The position numbers and the translations under genes are program-made. The notes beneath the pieces were generated by a model. That model saw only the letters and a list, made by a program, of their open reading frames with translations. It had not been told where the DNA came from and ran no database searches. DNA of 48,383 nt from Blastococcus tunisiensis (GTDB lineage: Bacteria > Actinomycetota > Actinomycetes > Mycobacteriales > Geodermatophilaceae), in NCBI RefSeq assembly GCF_900112815.1, contig NZ_FOND01000029.1, positions 1 through 48,383 of the forward strand. Direction: 5' to 3'. Below are positions 34,239-48,174 of this stretch, piece by piece. Each line of letters begins with the position of its first letter. Position 1 is the first letter of the stretch.

Positions 34239-35071
34239 GCACCGCCACCTCGACGACCGGCGGCGCCGACACCGCCGCCGTCCGCCAGGCCATCGCGACC
34301 ACCGCCCGGCCGCCGCGGCCGGGGCCGCTGTCGACGGCGCTGACCTTCGGCTGGCGCGGCATGCTCAAGGTCAAGCACGTCCCCGAGCAGCTGCTGGACG
34401 TGACCGTCACCCCGGTCATGTTCCTGCTGATGTTCACCTACCTGTTCGGTGGCGCGATCGCCGGCTCGACGAGCGCCTACCTGGACTACACGCTGCCCGG
34501 TCTGCTGGTCATGTCGGTCCTGTTCACCACCGTCTACTCCGGCGTCTCGCTCAACACCGACCTGACCAAGGGCGTCGTCGACCGCTTCCGCTCGCTGCCG
34601 ATCTGGCGGCCGGCGCCACTGCTCGGCTCGCTGCTCGGGGACAGCGTCCGCTACGTCATCGCCGGCACGGTGATCATCACCGTGGGGGTCGCCCTGGGGT
34701 ACCGCCCCGACGCCGGCGTGGGCGGCGCGGTCGCCTCGCTCGCCCTGGTCGTCGTCTTCTCGTTCGGGCTGTCGTGGGTGTTCTCGGTGCTCGGGCTGCT
34801 GCTGCGCTCGCCGAACGCGGTGATGAACGCAGGCTTCATGGGGATCTTCCCGCTGACGTTCCTGTCCAACGTCTTCGTCGACCCCGAGACCCTCCCCGGC
34901 CCGCTGCAGGCCTTCGTCGACGTCAACCCCATCTCGATCCTGGCGACGGCCTGCCGGTCGCTGATGGACGGCACCCCGGACGGCGAGGCGATCGTCGTCG
35001 CCCTGGTCGTCGCCGCGGTGCTGGCGGCGGTCTTCCTGCCGATCACGACGCGGCTCTACCGCAGCCGCTGA
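34235..35071 (+). CDS. ABC-2 type permease (DrrB-like)
   Basis: 278 aa. A hydrophilic N-terminus and six hydrophobic segments, with [33 protein letters not shown] (cytosolic coupling loop) and [35 protein letters not shown], the ABC2 signature. Forms the exporter with the preceding ATPase, whose stop it overlaps. The substrate is unknown and no biosynthetic genes adjoin it. Confidence 0.88.
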   Translation: MSTATSTTGGADTAAVRQAIATTARPPRPGPLSTALTFGWRGMLKVKHVPEQLLDVTVTPVMFLLMFTYLFGGAIAGSTSAYLDYTLPGLLVMSVLFTTVYSGVSLNTDLTKGVVDRFRSLPIWRPAPLLGSLLGDSVRYVIAGTVIITVGVALGYRPDAGVGGAVASLALVVVFSFGLSWVFSVLGLLLRSPNAVMNAGFMGIFPLTFLSNVFVDPETLPGPLQAFVDVNPISILATACRSLMDGTPDGEAIVVALVVAAVLAAVFLPITTRLYRSR

Positions 35072-35076
35072 CCGGC

Positions 35077-35104
35077 CCGGCCGGGCGCGTGTTCGCCCGG
35101 CCGG
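35077..35104 (+). terminator. 11-bp perfect hairpin after the ABC exporter
   Basis: CCGGCCGGGCG (35077-35087), loop CGTGTT, CGCCCGGCCGG (35094-35104), beginning 5 bp after the permease stop. Confidence 0.7.
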
Positions 35105-35125
35105 ACCGCGGGTACGGGGCACGGC

Positions 35126-35308
35126 ATGGCATCGACACTGGTCAGGCCCCGGTCCGGCAAGGTCATCGCGGGAGTCTGCGCGGCGCTGGCCGATCGCTTC
35201 GGCCTCTCCCGCGGGCTCATGCGCGTGGCCTTCGTGCTCTTCGGTCTCTTCGGTGTGGGCGAGCTCGTCTACATCATCCTGTGGATCATGATCCCCAAGG
35301 CGCCGTGA
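35126..35308 (+). CDS. PspC-domain small membrane protein
   Basis: 60 aa, almost entirely a PspC domain: LVRPRSGKVIAGVCAALADRFGLSRGLMRVAFVLFGLFGVGELVYIILWIMIPK. One or two membrane helices. Actinobacterial PspC proteins act in envelope-stress sensing, but this short form has no partner nearby. Confidence 0.85.
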   Translation: MASTLVRPRSGKVIAGVCAALADRFGLSRGLMRVAFVLFGLFGVGELVYIILWIMIPKAP

Positions 35309-35318
35309 CCGGCGGGGA

Positions 35319-35717
35319 TCAGCCGCGGGGCAGCGGCGTCGAGGCGGGCAGCGGCGTAGAGGCGTAGGCCAGCAGCTGCCACTCGCCGGTGTCGCGCGTC
35401 CACACCGCCAGGGCGAGCACGTCGAGCGTCTTCGGCGTCCCCTCCACCAGCAGGTCGGCGTCCATCCGGCCCACCACGACGGCGGTGTCGCCGAGGACGT
35501 CGACCCGCTCCACCGGGTGGTCCAGGCGCGAGTAGTCGTAGTACCCGTTCTCGATCTTGGCGAGGTACTCGGCCTTGGTGTCGCGCACGCCGCTGGAGTG
35601 CGCGTAGCTGAGTCGGTCGTGGAACAGCCGCTCGAGCGCGGGCAGGTCCGGTCCCAGCAGCGCCTCGTAGCGGCGGTCCTCCGCGGCCAGCACCTCGGCG
35701 ACGACGTCGTCGCTCAT
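35319..35717 (-). CDS. NTF2-like (DUF4440-type) protein
   Basis: 132 aa. AAEDRRYEALLGPDLPALERLFHDRLSYAHSSG, an NTF2 cone fold ending LDVLALAVWTRDTGEWQLLAYASTP. The fold serves in ketosteroid isomerases, polyketide cyclases and many uncharacterised proteins. The C-terminus carries a short tandem repeat (ASTPLPASTPLP), coming from a duplicated stretch of DNA near 35325-35365. GAGGG precedes the ATG at 35717. Confidence 0.8.
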   Translation of the reverse strand: MSDDVVAEVLAAEDRRYEALLGPDLPALERLFHDRLSYAHSSGVRDTKAEYLAKIENGYYDYSRLDHPVERVDVLGDTAVVVGRMDADLLVEGTPKTLDVLALAVWTRDTGEWQLLAYASTPLPASTPLPRG

Positions 35718-35865
35718 CGCGTCCCTCGGAGCGCAGTCATGGGCGGAACCGTAGCGGCCCGGCCGGTCCCGCGCGTCCCGGCGTCCTCGCGTCCGGTCCG
35801 CCGCCCGGTGCTGGGGCTGCGGGCCGTCACCACGGGATCGCCGAAGGCGGCCCTCGGCCTCCTCG

Positions 35866-36084
35866 CTACCGCGCCCGCCGGCACCGGACGACGAGAAGGG
35901 CCCGCACCGTGCCGGCGAGCAGGAGGACGCCCGACGTCCAGCCGGCGATCTCGGCCCCCTCGGTGAGCGACGTCCCGAAGCCGGCGTCGACCATCCCGGC
36001 GAGCCAGGTCCAGACGGCGTGGCCGATCACGTAGCCGAGGACGACGACGAGCAGCACCGGCACGGCGAAGAGGAAGACGAACAC
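35866..36084 (-). CDS. Small membrane protein
   Basis: About 72 aa from GTG 36084: a first hydrophobic helix (VFVFLFAVPVLLVVVLGYVIGHAVW), a short polar loop, then GWTSGVLLLAGTVRALLVV and a basic end. The start is uncertain; the frame is open further upstream but that part is low-complexity. Function unknown. No gene is seen between 35718 and 35865. Confidence 0.5.
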   Translation of the reverse strand: MFVFLFAVPVLLVVVLGYVIGHAVWTWLAGMVDAGFGTSLTEGAEIAGWTSGVLLLAGTVRALLVVRCRRAR

Positions 36085-36130
36085 CGTGCGGTCTTCGGCG
36101 CCGGCGGCCGGGGCGGATGCGCGGGAACGG

Positions 36131-36167
36131 CGACACCCGATGCCTCGCCCTCGGCGCCGGGGTGTCG
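36131..36167 (-). terminator. Hairpin after the 42-aa ORF
   Basis: CGACACCC (36131-36138) pairs with GGGTGTCG (36160-36167) across a 21-nt GC-rich loop, 4 bp beyond the stop codon at 36171. Confidence 0.45.
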
Positions 36168-36170
36168 GGG

Positions 36171-36299
36171 CTAGACGCGGGCGGGTGTCTCCGGCTCGTC
36201 GGCGTCGCGGTCGTCGTCCTCCACGATGACGGGGGCGAGCCGCCCGACGTGTCCAGAGACGTCCTGGACGTCCACTTGCGAGACTGTGCGGAGTCGCAC
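36171..36299 (-). CDS. Small acidic hypothetical protein
   Basis: 42 aa from GTG 36299, ending in a TAG. The N-terminal half is basic and Val-rich (VRLRTVSQVDVQDVSGHVGRLAPVIV), the C-terminal half is very acidic (EDDDRDADEPE). Support: GAGGAC 6 nt before the start and a hairpin directly after the stop. An ATG at 36353 would give 60 aa. Not recognised; could be spurious. Confidence 0.4.
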   Translation of the reverse strand: MRLRTVSQVDVQDVSGHVGRLAPVIVEDDDRDADEPETPARV

Positions 36300-36402
36300 A
36301 TGCTGTCCTCGGGCGGAGCCCCGGGGACACCAGGGTTGCGCTCCGCCCGCCAAACGTCGGAGGCCGCCGCAGCGGACGCACGCAGGGACCTGCCCGATCG
36401 GC

Positions 36403-39132
36403 TCAGGTCCGCTCCGTGAGGCGGCTGGAGAGCGCGGCCCGGGAGGACACCCCGAGCTTCTGGTAGACGTGCCGCAGGTGGTACTCGACCGTCTTGGGAC
36501 TCAGGAAGAGCGCGGCGGCCGCCTCCCGGGTCGTGCGGCCACCCGCCAGCAGGGTGGCGATCTGCAGCTCCTGCGGTGTCAGGTCGCCGACCGTGTCGGC
36601 CCCCCGTCGCTGGGCCGTCTCGCCGGTCGCCCGCAGCTCTCCCGCAGCCTGCTCGGCCCACGGGGCGGCGCCGAGGGCGTCGAAGGTGTCCAGTGCCGCG
36701 CGGAGCTGGACGCGGGCGTCCACCCGACGCCGCGCCCGCCGCAGCCGTGCGCCGTAGGCCAGCTGCGTCCGCGCCAGCTCGAACCGGTCCGGCGTCCGCT
36801 CGTGGAAGTCGAGCGCCCGGGCGAACTCACGATCGAACTCCGGATCCTCGCAGGTCAGGGCCACGGCCCGGGCAGCCCGGGCGAGGGCCCACGGCTGGCC
36901 CTTCTCGGCGGCCCGGGCGGCATGGCGGGCCGCCTGCGCACGGGCCTCCCCGGTGCGGCCCAGATGGACCATCGCCTCGGCCAGCTCCGGGGCAGGGGAC
37001 AGATCGACGTCGACCAGTCCCACGCCGGCGAGCAGCGCGTCGAGGCGCCGAAGGTGCTCCAGCGCCTGCTGCGGCCGGCCGAGGGCGAGCTCCAGGCCGC
37101 CCAGCGCGGACAGCGACCACACCTGGAAGGTCGCCAGGTGCCGGGGCGCGCAGATCTCCAGCGCCTCGGCGGCGTGCGCCCGGCAGGCGGCCTCCCGGCC
37201 CAGGCGGGCCTCCAGCCACGCCAGTCCTGCGAGGCACGCGGCGAGGTCCGACGTGGAGCCGGTCTCCCGGGCGAGCTGGATGCCCTCGGTGTAGTTCACC
37301 TCGGCGAGGTCCCACCGGTCGTCCGTGGCCTGGTCGCGGGCGATCAGGAAGAGCAGGAACGGCAGCCCGCCCAGGTCGCTGCGCCGCCGGAGATCGTCGA
37401 CGACGGTGGTGACGACGTCGCGGCCCGTGCCGCGCTCGCGCAGGAACAGCACGCCCAGCACCAGCCAGGGTGCCAGCCGCGGGTCCCGCAACAGCGGTCC
37501 CTCGGGACGCAGCAGCCGGACGGCGCGGCGGATCCGCTCCGGCCCCCCGTGCCCGGTGAGGACGCCGGCCCCGCCTGTCGCCACGGCCGCCGTCCACCGG
37601 GCCGGCTCGGTGACGGCCCGGTAGACGAGCCGGTCGATCCGGGCGGCGGCGTCGGCCACGGTGGCGATGTCGGCCAGGATGAAGCAGGCGAGGATGGCGT
37701 CGGCCAGCAGCAGGATCGCCGTGTCGGGATCGGTCGGCGCGCTCAGGTCCGCAGCCGCCATGAGCTCGTCGCGGGCGCTCTCCACCGAGCCCGTGCGGGC
37801 GGCGATCGTGCCGCGCAGCCCCGATGCGCTGACCCGCAGCGCCGGCGGCTGTGGCAGCTCCTCGGCGCGCGCCAGCAGCGCCGTCGCCTGGCCGGCCAGG
37901 CCCGCGCGCCACGCGGAGTCGGCCGCGGCGACCAGCCGGTGGACGGCTCCGGCGGGCTCCGGGCTCAGCCGGGCCGCCCGCTCCGATGCGGTGGCCGCGA
38001 CCGCATGGGCGCCGCGGTCCCGGGCACGGGCGGCCGCGGCGTCGAGGACCAGGGCGGTGTCCTCGTCCGGGCCCAGGGCCGCCTCGGCCAGGTGCCAGGC
38101 CCGCCGGTCGACGTCGTCCTCGGGGAGCGCGGCGGCGACGGCGCGGTGCACGTCGCGCCGGAGGCCGGGGTGCGCCTCCGACCACACCGCCGAGCGCACG
38201 AGGTTGTGGCGGAACGCGACGACCCCGGCGGCGACCCGCAGCAGTTCCGCGGCCTCGGCCTCGTCCAGCACCGCGGCATCGATCCCGAGCAGCCCGCAGG
38301 CCCGCGCGACGACGGCGAGGTCGGCACCGCCGACGGCGGCGACCAGCACCGCGGTGCGCGCGGGCGCGGACAGCCGGTCGGCCCGCAGCGCGAAGGCGCG
38401 GGCGATCCGGGCCGGGACGGGGACCGGCGCACCCGGCGGCAGGGACTCCACGAGCGGCACGTCGTCGACCAGTTCCAGGAGGGCCAGGGGGTTGCCGCCC
38501 GTCGCCTCGTGCAGGCGCGCCGCGACGGAGCTGCCGAGTCGTCGCCCCGTCGACGTCAGCAGCTCGCCGGAGGCGGCGGGGGAGAGCCCGCCGACGTGCA
38601 GGACGGGGAGGCCGGCGTCGGTGAGGGCCGACGGTCGCCCGTCGCGGACGGCGGCCAGGAGCACCACCGGGTCGGCCGTCAGCCGCCGCGCGGCGAAGAC
38701 CAGCGCCTGCGCCGACGGCTGGTCGAGCAGGTGCGCGTCGTCCACCAGGACCACGAGCGCGCCGTCCTCGGCGAAGCGGCTGAGCAGGCTCAGCGTCGCG
38801 GCGCCGACGGCGAAGCGGTCGCTGCCGGTCCCGGGTCGCAGCGCCAGGGCCGACCCCAGGGCCTCGGCCTGCGGGGCAGGGATCCGGTCCAGGTGCACCA
38901 GCGCCGGCCGGAGGAGCTGCAGCAGCGCGCCGAAGGGCACCTCGGTCTCGGACTCGGTGCCGGTCGCGCGCAGCACCTGCATGCCCGCGGCCGAGGCGGC
39001 GGCGTCGTCGAGCAGCGTGCTCTTGCCGATGCCCGCGTCGCCGGTCAGCACCAGGACGGCGCTCTGCCCCACCCGCGCGCCCGACAGCAGGCCCGCGATC
39101 AGGGATCGCTCGCGCTCGCGACCGAGCAGCAT
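36403..39132 (-). CDS. LAL-type LuxR-family regulator
   Basis: 909 aa. N-terminal ATPase with Walker A GDAGIGKST (30-38) and Walker B-like LVVLVDDAHLLD, a long TPR-like helical middle, and a C-terminal LuxR helix-turn-helix (about 845-905: LTPQELQIATLLAGGRTTREAAAALFLSPKTVEYHLRHVYQKLGV). Such large ATP-binding regulators often control catabolic or secondary-metabolite genes. It diverges from the methyltransferase/fusion operon (103 bp apart). TAGACT (39139-39144) lies exactly 6 nt before the ATG at 39132, so the mRNA is probably leaderless. Confidence 0.9.
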   Translation of the reverse strand: MLLGRERERSLIAGLLSGARVGQSAVLVLTGDAGIGKSTLLDDAAASAAGMQVLRATGTESETEVPFGALLQLLRPALVHLDRIPAPQAEALGSALALRPGTGSDRFAVGAATLSLLSRFAEDGALVVLVDDAHLLDQPSAQALVFAARRLTADPVVLLAAVRDGRPSALTDAGLPVLHVGGLSPAASGELLTSTGRRLGSSVAARLHEATGGNPLALLELVDDVPLVESLPPGAPVPVPARIARAFALRADRLSAPARTAVLVAAVGGADLAVVARACGLLGIDAAVLDEAEAAELLRVAAGVVAFRHNLVRSAVWSEAHPGLRRDVHRAVAAALPEDDVDRRAWHLAEAALGPDEDTALVLDAAAARARDRGAHAVAATASERAARLSPEPAGAVHRLVAAADSAWRAGLAGQATALLARAEELPQPPALRVSASGLRGTIAARTGSVESARDELMAAADLSAPTDPDTAILLLADAILACFILADIATVADAAARIDRLVYRAVTEPARWTAAVATGGAGVLTGHGGPERIRRAVRLLRPEGPLLRDPRLAPWLVLGVLFLRERGTGRDVVTTVVDDLRRRSDLGGLPFLLFLIARDQATDDRWDLAEVNYTEGIQLARETGSTSDLAACLAGLAWLEARLGREAACRAHAAEALEICAPRHLATFQVWSLSALGGLELALGRPQQALEHLRRLDALLAGVGLVDVDLSPAPELAEAMVHLGRTGEARAQAARHAARAAEKGQPWALARAARAVALTCEDPEFDREFARALDFHERTPDRFELARTQLAYGARLRRARRRVDARVQLRAALDTFDALGAAPWAEQAAGELRATGETAQRRGADTVGDLTPQELQIATLLAGGRTTREAAAALFLSPKTVEYHLRHVYQKLGVSSRAALSSRLTERT

Positions 39133-39235
39133 CCGCCGAGTCTAGGGAGATCCCAGGGGGGTGCCCTGATGCGACGGCGGGGCCCAGCCGACCAGGGTCG
39201 GAAGTGACCGAACCGTCCCGATCCGAGGAGCTGTC

Positions 39236-40335
39236 ATGACCACCACCGAGCTGCCCACCACCCCCGTCCGGCCTGCCCCGCGGCCGATCGACCCGGAGAA
39301 GCTCATGGCCTTCGTCTTCCGCGCCGTCGACGAGGTGGGCGCCTCCCTCAACACCGCACTCGTCGTCATGGGCGACGCGCTGGGCTACTACCGGACCATG
39401 GCCGACGGTGCCTCGATCACGCCGTCCGAGCTGGCCGAGCGGACCGGGACCGACGAGCACTACGCCCGGGAATGGCTGGCCGCCCAGGCGGCCGGCAACT
39501 ACCTCGACTACGACCCCGCGACGCGGACCTACACCCTGCCCGCGGAGCAGGCCGCCGCGCTCACCGACGAGACCAGCCCCGCCTACCTGCCCGGCTTCTT
39601 CCAGCTCACCCACGGCACCGTCCGCGACGCCGCCGCGGTGATCGGGGCGGCGCGCACCGGCGACGGCATCGGCTGGCACGCGCACAACGGCGACGTGCAC
39701 GTCGGCTGCGAGCGGTTCTTCCGGACGATGTACAACGCCCACCTGATCGGCGAGTGGCTGCCGGCGCTCGAGGGCGTCGTGGAGAAGCTCGAGCGGGGCG
39801 CCACCGTCGCCGACGTCGGCTGCGGGCACGGGGCCTCGACCATCCTCATGGCCCGCACCTTCCCGCGGTCGACGTTCGTCGGCTCGGACTACCACGAGGG
39901 CTCGATCGCGATCGCCCGCCGGCGGGCTGAGCAGGCCGGCGTCGCCGACCGCGTCAGGTTCGAGGTCGCCCCGGCCACGGAGTTCACCGGCAGCGGCCAC
40001 GACCTCGTGACGACGTTCGACGCCCTGCACGACATGGGCGACCCGGTGGGGGCCGCCCGTCACGTGCGGCACACCCTGGCCGACGACGGCACCTGGATGA
40101 TCGTGGAGCCGATGGCCGGCGACCACGTCGAGGACAACCTCAACCCGGTGGGGCGGGCCTACTACGGGTTCTCGACGCTGTTGTGCACCCCTGCCTCCCT
40201 GTCCCAGGACGTCGGCCTGGCCCTGGGCACCCAGGCAGGCCCGGCACGGATCCGCGACGTGGCGACGACGGCGGGCTTCCGCCGGTTCGCGGCGGTGGCG
40301 AACACGCCGTTCAACAACGTCCTCGAGGTCCGGCC

Positions 40336-40339
<4 letters not shown>
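39236..40339 (+). CDS. SAM-dependent methyltransferase with N-terminal winged helix
   Basis: 367 aa, similar in layout to mycobacterial Rv2258c-type enzymes. Residues about 20-115 form a winged-helix/dimerisation part (TPSELAERTGTDEHYAREWLAAQAAGNYLDYD), then motif I VADVGCGHGAS (about 190-200) and FDALHDMGDP. Small-molecule O- or C-methylation is likely; substrate unknown. RBS GAGGAG before ATG 39236. Stop overlaps the next start (GTGA), so it works with the hydrolase-glycosyltransferase fusion. Confidence 0.83.
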
Positions 40340-44497
<4,158 letters not shown>

Positions 44498-44502
44498 GAG
44501 GA

Positions 44503-44553
44503 CCCCCTTCCTCCCCACCCTTCGCGAGCTCAGGGTGGGCCCCTGGAAGGGGG
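44503..44553 (+). terminator. Two-part hairpin between hppD and hmgA
   Basis: Outer stem CCCCCTTCC (44503-44511) with GGAAGGGGG (44545-44553), inner stem CCCACCCT (44514-44521) with AGGGTGGG (44532-44539), separated by small internal loops. It starts 5 bp past the hppD stop and may attenuate or stabilise rather than fully end transcription into hmgA. Related in composition to 17019-17069. Confidence 0.6.
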
Positions 44554-44602
44554 CCGTGGATCCGCAGACTCCCGGCGCAGAAGGTCCGGACGGAGGAGTT
44601 CG

Positions 44603-45808
44603 ATGGCGCACTACCGGCAGGTGGGGGAGATCCCGCCGAAGCGGCACACGCAGTTCCGCCGTCCCGACGGCCGGCTGTACGCCGAGGAGCTGATGGGGGA
44701 GGAGGGCTTCTCCTCGGACTCCTCGTTGCTGTACCACCGCGGCGTCCCGTCCTCCCTGGTCGACGCCCGGTCCTGGGAGCTGCCCGACCAGACGACGACG
44801 CCCAACACCCCGCTCCTGCCCCGGCACCTGCGGCTGCACGACCTCTTCCCGGGGGAAGAGCACAAGGCGGTCGACCCGGTGACCGGCCGGCGGCTGGTCC
44901 TGGGCAACGCCGACGTGCGCATCTCCTACGCGGTGAGCAGCCTGCCCAGCCCGCTCTACCGCAACGCCGTGGGCGACGAGTGCGTCTTCGTCGAGCGGGG
45001 GAGGGCGCGGGTCGAGACGGTGTTCGGTGCGCTCGACGTGGGTCCGGGCGACTACGTCGTCCTCCCTCGGGCGACGACGCACCGCTGGCTCCCCACCGGC
45101 GACGAGCCGCTGCGTACCTACGCCGTCGAGGCGAACGGCCACATCGCGCCGCCCAAGCGGTACCTCTCGAAGTACGGGCAGTTCCTCGAGCACGCGCCCT
45201 ACTGCGAGCGGGACCTGCGCGGGCCGGCCGAACCGTTGCTGGCCGAGGGCAGCGACGTCGAGGTGTACGTGAAGCACCGTGGCGACGGCCCGGGCGGGCT
45301 GGCCGGCACGGTCCACGTCGTCCCGGAGCACCCGTTCGACGTCGTCGGGTGGGACGGTTGCCTGTACCCCTACGCCTTCAGCGTGTCGGACTTCGAGCCG
45401 ATCACCGGCCGGGTGCACCAGCCGCCGCCGGTGCACCAGGTGTTCGAGGGCCCCAACTTCGTCATCTGCAACTTCGTGCCGCGGAAGGTCGACTACCACC
45501 CGCTCGCGGTGCCGGTGCCCTATTACCACTCCAACGTCGACTCCGACGAGATCATGTTCTACGTCGACGGCGACTACGAGGCCCGCAAGGGGTCGGGCAT
45601 CGGCAAGGGCTCGGTCACCGTGCACCCGGGCGGGCACTCGCACGGCCCGCAACCGGCGGCGGTCGAGGCCTCGCTGGGCGCGGAGCGCTTCGACGAGCTG
45701 GCCGTCATGGTCGACACGTTCCGGCCGCTGCACCTCGGGGAGGGCGGCACGGCGGTGGACGACGGCCGGTACGCCTGGTCCTGGTCGGGGCGCGGGCCGT
45801 CCCGGTGA
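44603..45808 (+). CDS. hmgA: Homogentisate 1,2-dioxygenase
   Basis: 401-aa cupin-fold enzyme opening homogentisate to maleylacetoacetate. The Fe(II) site is visible as PYYHSNVDSDEIMFYVDGDYE (His and Glu) and GGHSHGPQP (second His). Slightly shorter than the 430-450 aa of mammalian/proteobacterial forms, as usual for actinobacterial versions. GGAGGAG precedes the ATG. A 7-bp stem (GGTGAGC at 45804-45810 with 45821-45827) spans its stop codon. Confidence 0.93.
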   Translation: MAHYRQVGEIPPKRHTQFRRPDGRLYAEELMGEEGFSSDSSLLYHRGVPSSLVDARSWELPDQTTTPNTPLLPRHLRLHDLFPGEEHKAVDPVTGRRLVLGNADVRISYAVSSLPSPLYRNAVGDECVFVERGRARVETVFGALDVGPGDYVVLPRATTHRWLPTGDEPLRTYAVEANGHIAPPKRYLSKYGQFLEHAPYCERDLRGPAEPLLAEGSDVEVYVKHRGDGPGGLAGTVHVVPEHPFDVVGWDGCLYPYAFSVSDFEPITGRVHQPPPVHQVFEGPNFVICNFVPRKVDYHPLAVPVPYYHSNVDSDEIMFYVDGDYEARKGSGIGKGSVTVHPGGHSHGPQPAAVEASLGAERFDELAVMVDTFRPLHLGEGGTAVDDGRYAWSWSGRGPSR

Positions 45809-45881
45809 GCGAGCGTGCGAGCTCACCCGTGAACGGAGCACCTCTGGGCACGCGGCCGACGGGCGCCGGCGAGGAGAACGC

Positions 45882-47075
45882 GTGACCTGGGTGGAGCTGC
45901 CGGACGACACCGGGTTCGGCATCGACAACCTGCCGCTCGGGGTGTTCCTCGGCGGAGGGCGCGTCGGCTTCCGGCACGGCGTCCGCATCGGTGACCTCGT
46001 CCTCGACCTGTTCGCGATGACCGACGACCTGATCCACCACCGCAGCACCCTCGACCACTTCCTCGTGGCCGGCCCCGGTCTCTGGCAGGACCGGCGCGAG
46101 CAGGTCACCGAGTGGCTCACCGACGAGCGGAACCGGGTCCGCGTCGAGCCGCACCTGCTCCCGCTCGACGACGTGCGGATGTGCCGACCGATCGGGGTCG
46201 CCGACTACGTCGACTTCTACAGCTCGAAGGCGCATGCCGAGAACGTGGGCCGGTTGTTCCGCCTGGACGGCGACCCGCTGCCGCCGAACTGGCGCCACCT
46301 GCCGATCGGCTACCACGGGCGCGCGGGCACCGTGGAGGTGTCGGGGACGCCGGTGGTGCGGCCCTGCGGTCAGCTCGGTCCGCCGTCGGACGGTCTCCCG
46401 CCCTTCGGCCCGACCCGCCGGCTCGACTTCGAGGCCGAGGTGGGCTTCGTGGTCGGGGCGCCGTCCGAGCCCGGGGAGCGGGTGGCGGTCACGGACTTCG
46501 CCGAGCACGTGTTCGGGGTCTGCCTGGTCGACGACTGGTCGGCCCGCGACCTGCAGGCGTGGGAGTACGTGCCGCTCGGCCCGTTCCTCGGCAAGTCCTT
46601 CCAGACCTCCATGTCGCCGTGGATCGTGCCGCTCGCCGCGCTGGAGGCCGCCCGGCTCCCGGCCCCGCCCCGCGACACCGAACTGCTGCCCTACCTGCGC
46701 GACGACGACGCTCGCTGGGGTCTCGACCTCACCCTCGAGGTGAGACTCAACGGGGAGGTGGTCAGCAGGCCGCTCTTCCGCGACATGTACTGGACGCCGG
46801 CCCAGCAGCTCGCACACCTGACCGTCAACGGCGCCGCACTGTCACCCGGCGAGCTGTTCGCCTCGGGCACGGTCAGCGGCGCGACGCCGGACCGGTGGGG
46901 CTCGCTGCTCGAGCTGACGGCCGACGGGACGCGGCCGCTGACGCTCGCCGACGGCACGACCCGCACCTTCCTGGAGGACGGGGACGTCGTCACGGTCACC
47001 GCCTCGGCACCGGGGCCGGGCGGCAGTCGGATCGGGTTCGGTGACGTGACCGGCACGGTGCTGCCCGCCCGATGA
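45882..47075 (+). CDS. fahA: Fumarylacetoacetase
   Basis: 397 aa. Hydrolyses fumarylacetoacetate to fumarate and acetoacetate. N-terminal SH3-like domain (about 1-100), then the FAH core with VDFYSSKAHAENVG, HLPIGYHGRAGTVEVSGTPVVRP, metal-site Glu pair in DFEAEVGFVVG and Asp in LVDDWSARDLQAWEYVPLGPFLGKSF. The GTG at 45882 follows GAGGAG. No maleylacetoacetate isomerase gene lies in the cluster. Confidence 0.93.
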   Translation: MTWVELPDDTGFGIDNLPLGVFLGGGRVGFRHGVRIGDLVLDLFAMTDDLIHHRSTLDHFLVAGPGLWQDRREQVTEWLTDERNRVRVEPHLLPLDDVRMCRPIGVADYVDFYSSKAHAENVGRLFRLDGDPLPPNWRHLPIGYHGRAGTVEVSGTPVVRPCGQLGPPSDGLPPFGPTRRLDFEAEVGFVVGAPSEPGERVAVTDFAEHVFGVCLVDDWSARDLQAWEYVPLGPFLGKSFQTSMSPWIVPLAALEAARLPAPPRDTELLPYLRDDDARWGLDLTLEVRLNGEVVSRPLFRDMYWTPAQQLAHLTVNGAALSPGELFASGTVSGATPDRWGSLLELTADGTRPLTLADGTTRTFLEDGDVVTVTASAPGPGGSRIGFGDVTGTVLPAR

Positions 47076-47132
47076 GGTGAGCACCGGGCCGTCGTGCACG
47101 CGGACCGGGCCCCGGACGGCGATCATGGGCGG

Positions 47133-48041
47133 ATGCGACTCCTGGTGCTGGTCAACGGCGCGGCGGGCACGACGGACGACGAGTCGGTCGAGGCGGCCGT
47201 GGCCGCGCTGCGCCGCAGAGCCGACGTGACGGTCGCCGCGACCGCCGACGAGGCCGAGCTGCGCACCGCGGTGTCCGGCCTCGGCGACCGTCGGCCGGTC
47301 GTGATCGGCGGGGACGGCTCGGTGCACGCCGCCGTCCGCGCCCTCGACCGGGCGGGGGTGCTGGATCCCGGGCTGCCCGTCGGCATCGTCCCGCGCGGCA
47401 CCGGCAACGACCTGGCGCGGACGCTGGGCCTCCCGCTGGACCCGGCGGAGGCGGCGGCCGTGGTGCTGGACGGCACGCCGCGGCGGCTGGACCTGGTCCG
47501 CGACGACGCCGGCGGCCTCGCCGTCAACGCCGTGCACGTCGGTGTCGGCGCCCTCGCCGCGGCCGAGGCACTGCGGTTCAAGGAGCGGCTCGGCACCGCC
47601 GCCTTCCCGCTGGGCGCCGCGATCGCCGGCGTCACCAGCTCGGGCTGGCCGCTCCGGGTCGAGGTCGACGGACGGGTCGCGGTCCACGGCAGCGAGGGCT
47701 GGGCGGCCGACGGGAGCACCGACGTGCTCATGCTGGCCGTCTGCACCGGCGCCACGATCGGCGGCGGCGCCCTCCTGGCCCCCGACGCCGTCCCCGACGA
47801 CGGGCTGGCCGAGGTGGTGGTCAGCACCGCGACGTCCGCGGTGGCCCGGGCCGCGTTCGCCGCTGCCCTGCCGAGCGGGCGGCACGTCGACCGTCCCGAC
47901 GTCCTGGTGCTCCGCGGCCGGGAGGTGACCTTCTCCGGGGCCCCGGTCGACGTCAACGCCGACGGGGACGTCGAGGAGGGTGTCGACGCCCGCACCTGGA
48001 GGGTGGAGCGGCACGCCTGGTCGGTGCTCGTCCCGGGGTGA
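47133..48041 (+). CDS. Diacylglycerol-kinase-family lipid kinase (YegS/BmrU-like)
   Basis: 302 aa. GGDGSVHAAVRAL (variant of GGDGTxN), VPRGTGNDLARTLGLP and a C-terminal DVNADGDVEE segment replacing the usual LDGE loop. It phosphorylates diacylglycerol or a related lipid or sphingoid base at the membrane. GATCAT (47121-47126) lies exactly 6 nt before the ATG at 47133, suggesting a leaderless start. No obvious link to the homogentisate genes upstream. Confidence 0.82.
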   Translation: MRLLVLVNGAAGTTDDESVEAAVAALRRRADVTVAATADEAELRTAVSGLGDRRPVVIGGDGSVHAAVRALDRAGVLDPGLPVGIVPRGTGNDLARTLGLPLDPAEAAAVVLDGTPRRLDLVRDDAGGLAVNAVHVGVGALAAAEALRFKERLGTAAFPLGAAIAGVTSSGWPLRVEVDGRVAVHGSEGWAADGSTDVLMLAVCTGATIGGGALLAPDAVPDDGLAEVVVSTATSAVARAAFAAALPSGRHVDRPDVLVLRGREVTFSGAPVDVNADGDVEEGVDARTWRVERHAWSVLVPG

Positions 48042-48174
48042 GCCCTGCGCTCAGACGGTATGACCCGACCGATCCCGTGGGGAGCGGTTGCGGGTCGGGG
48101 CCTTCCACACCAGAAACGTGGGTTACCGGGGAGGAGCCCCTGCCCGGCCTATCCGACATGTGTGGGAGGCCCCG

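Noticed and set aside
45804-45827. 7-bp hairpin spanning the hmgA stop as a terminator
   Set aside because: It includes the stop codon and the next gene of the same pathway starts about 55 bp later, so full termination is unlikely.
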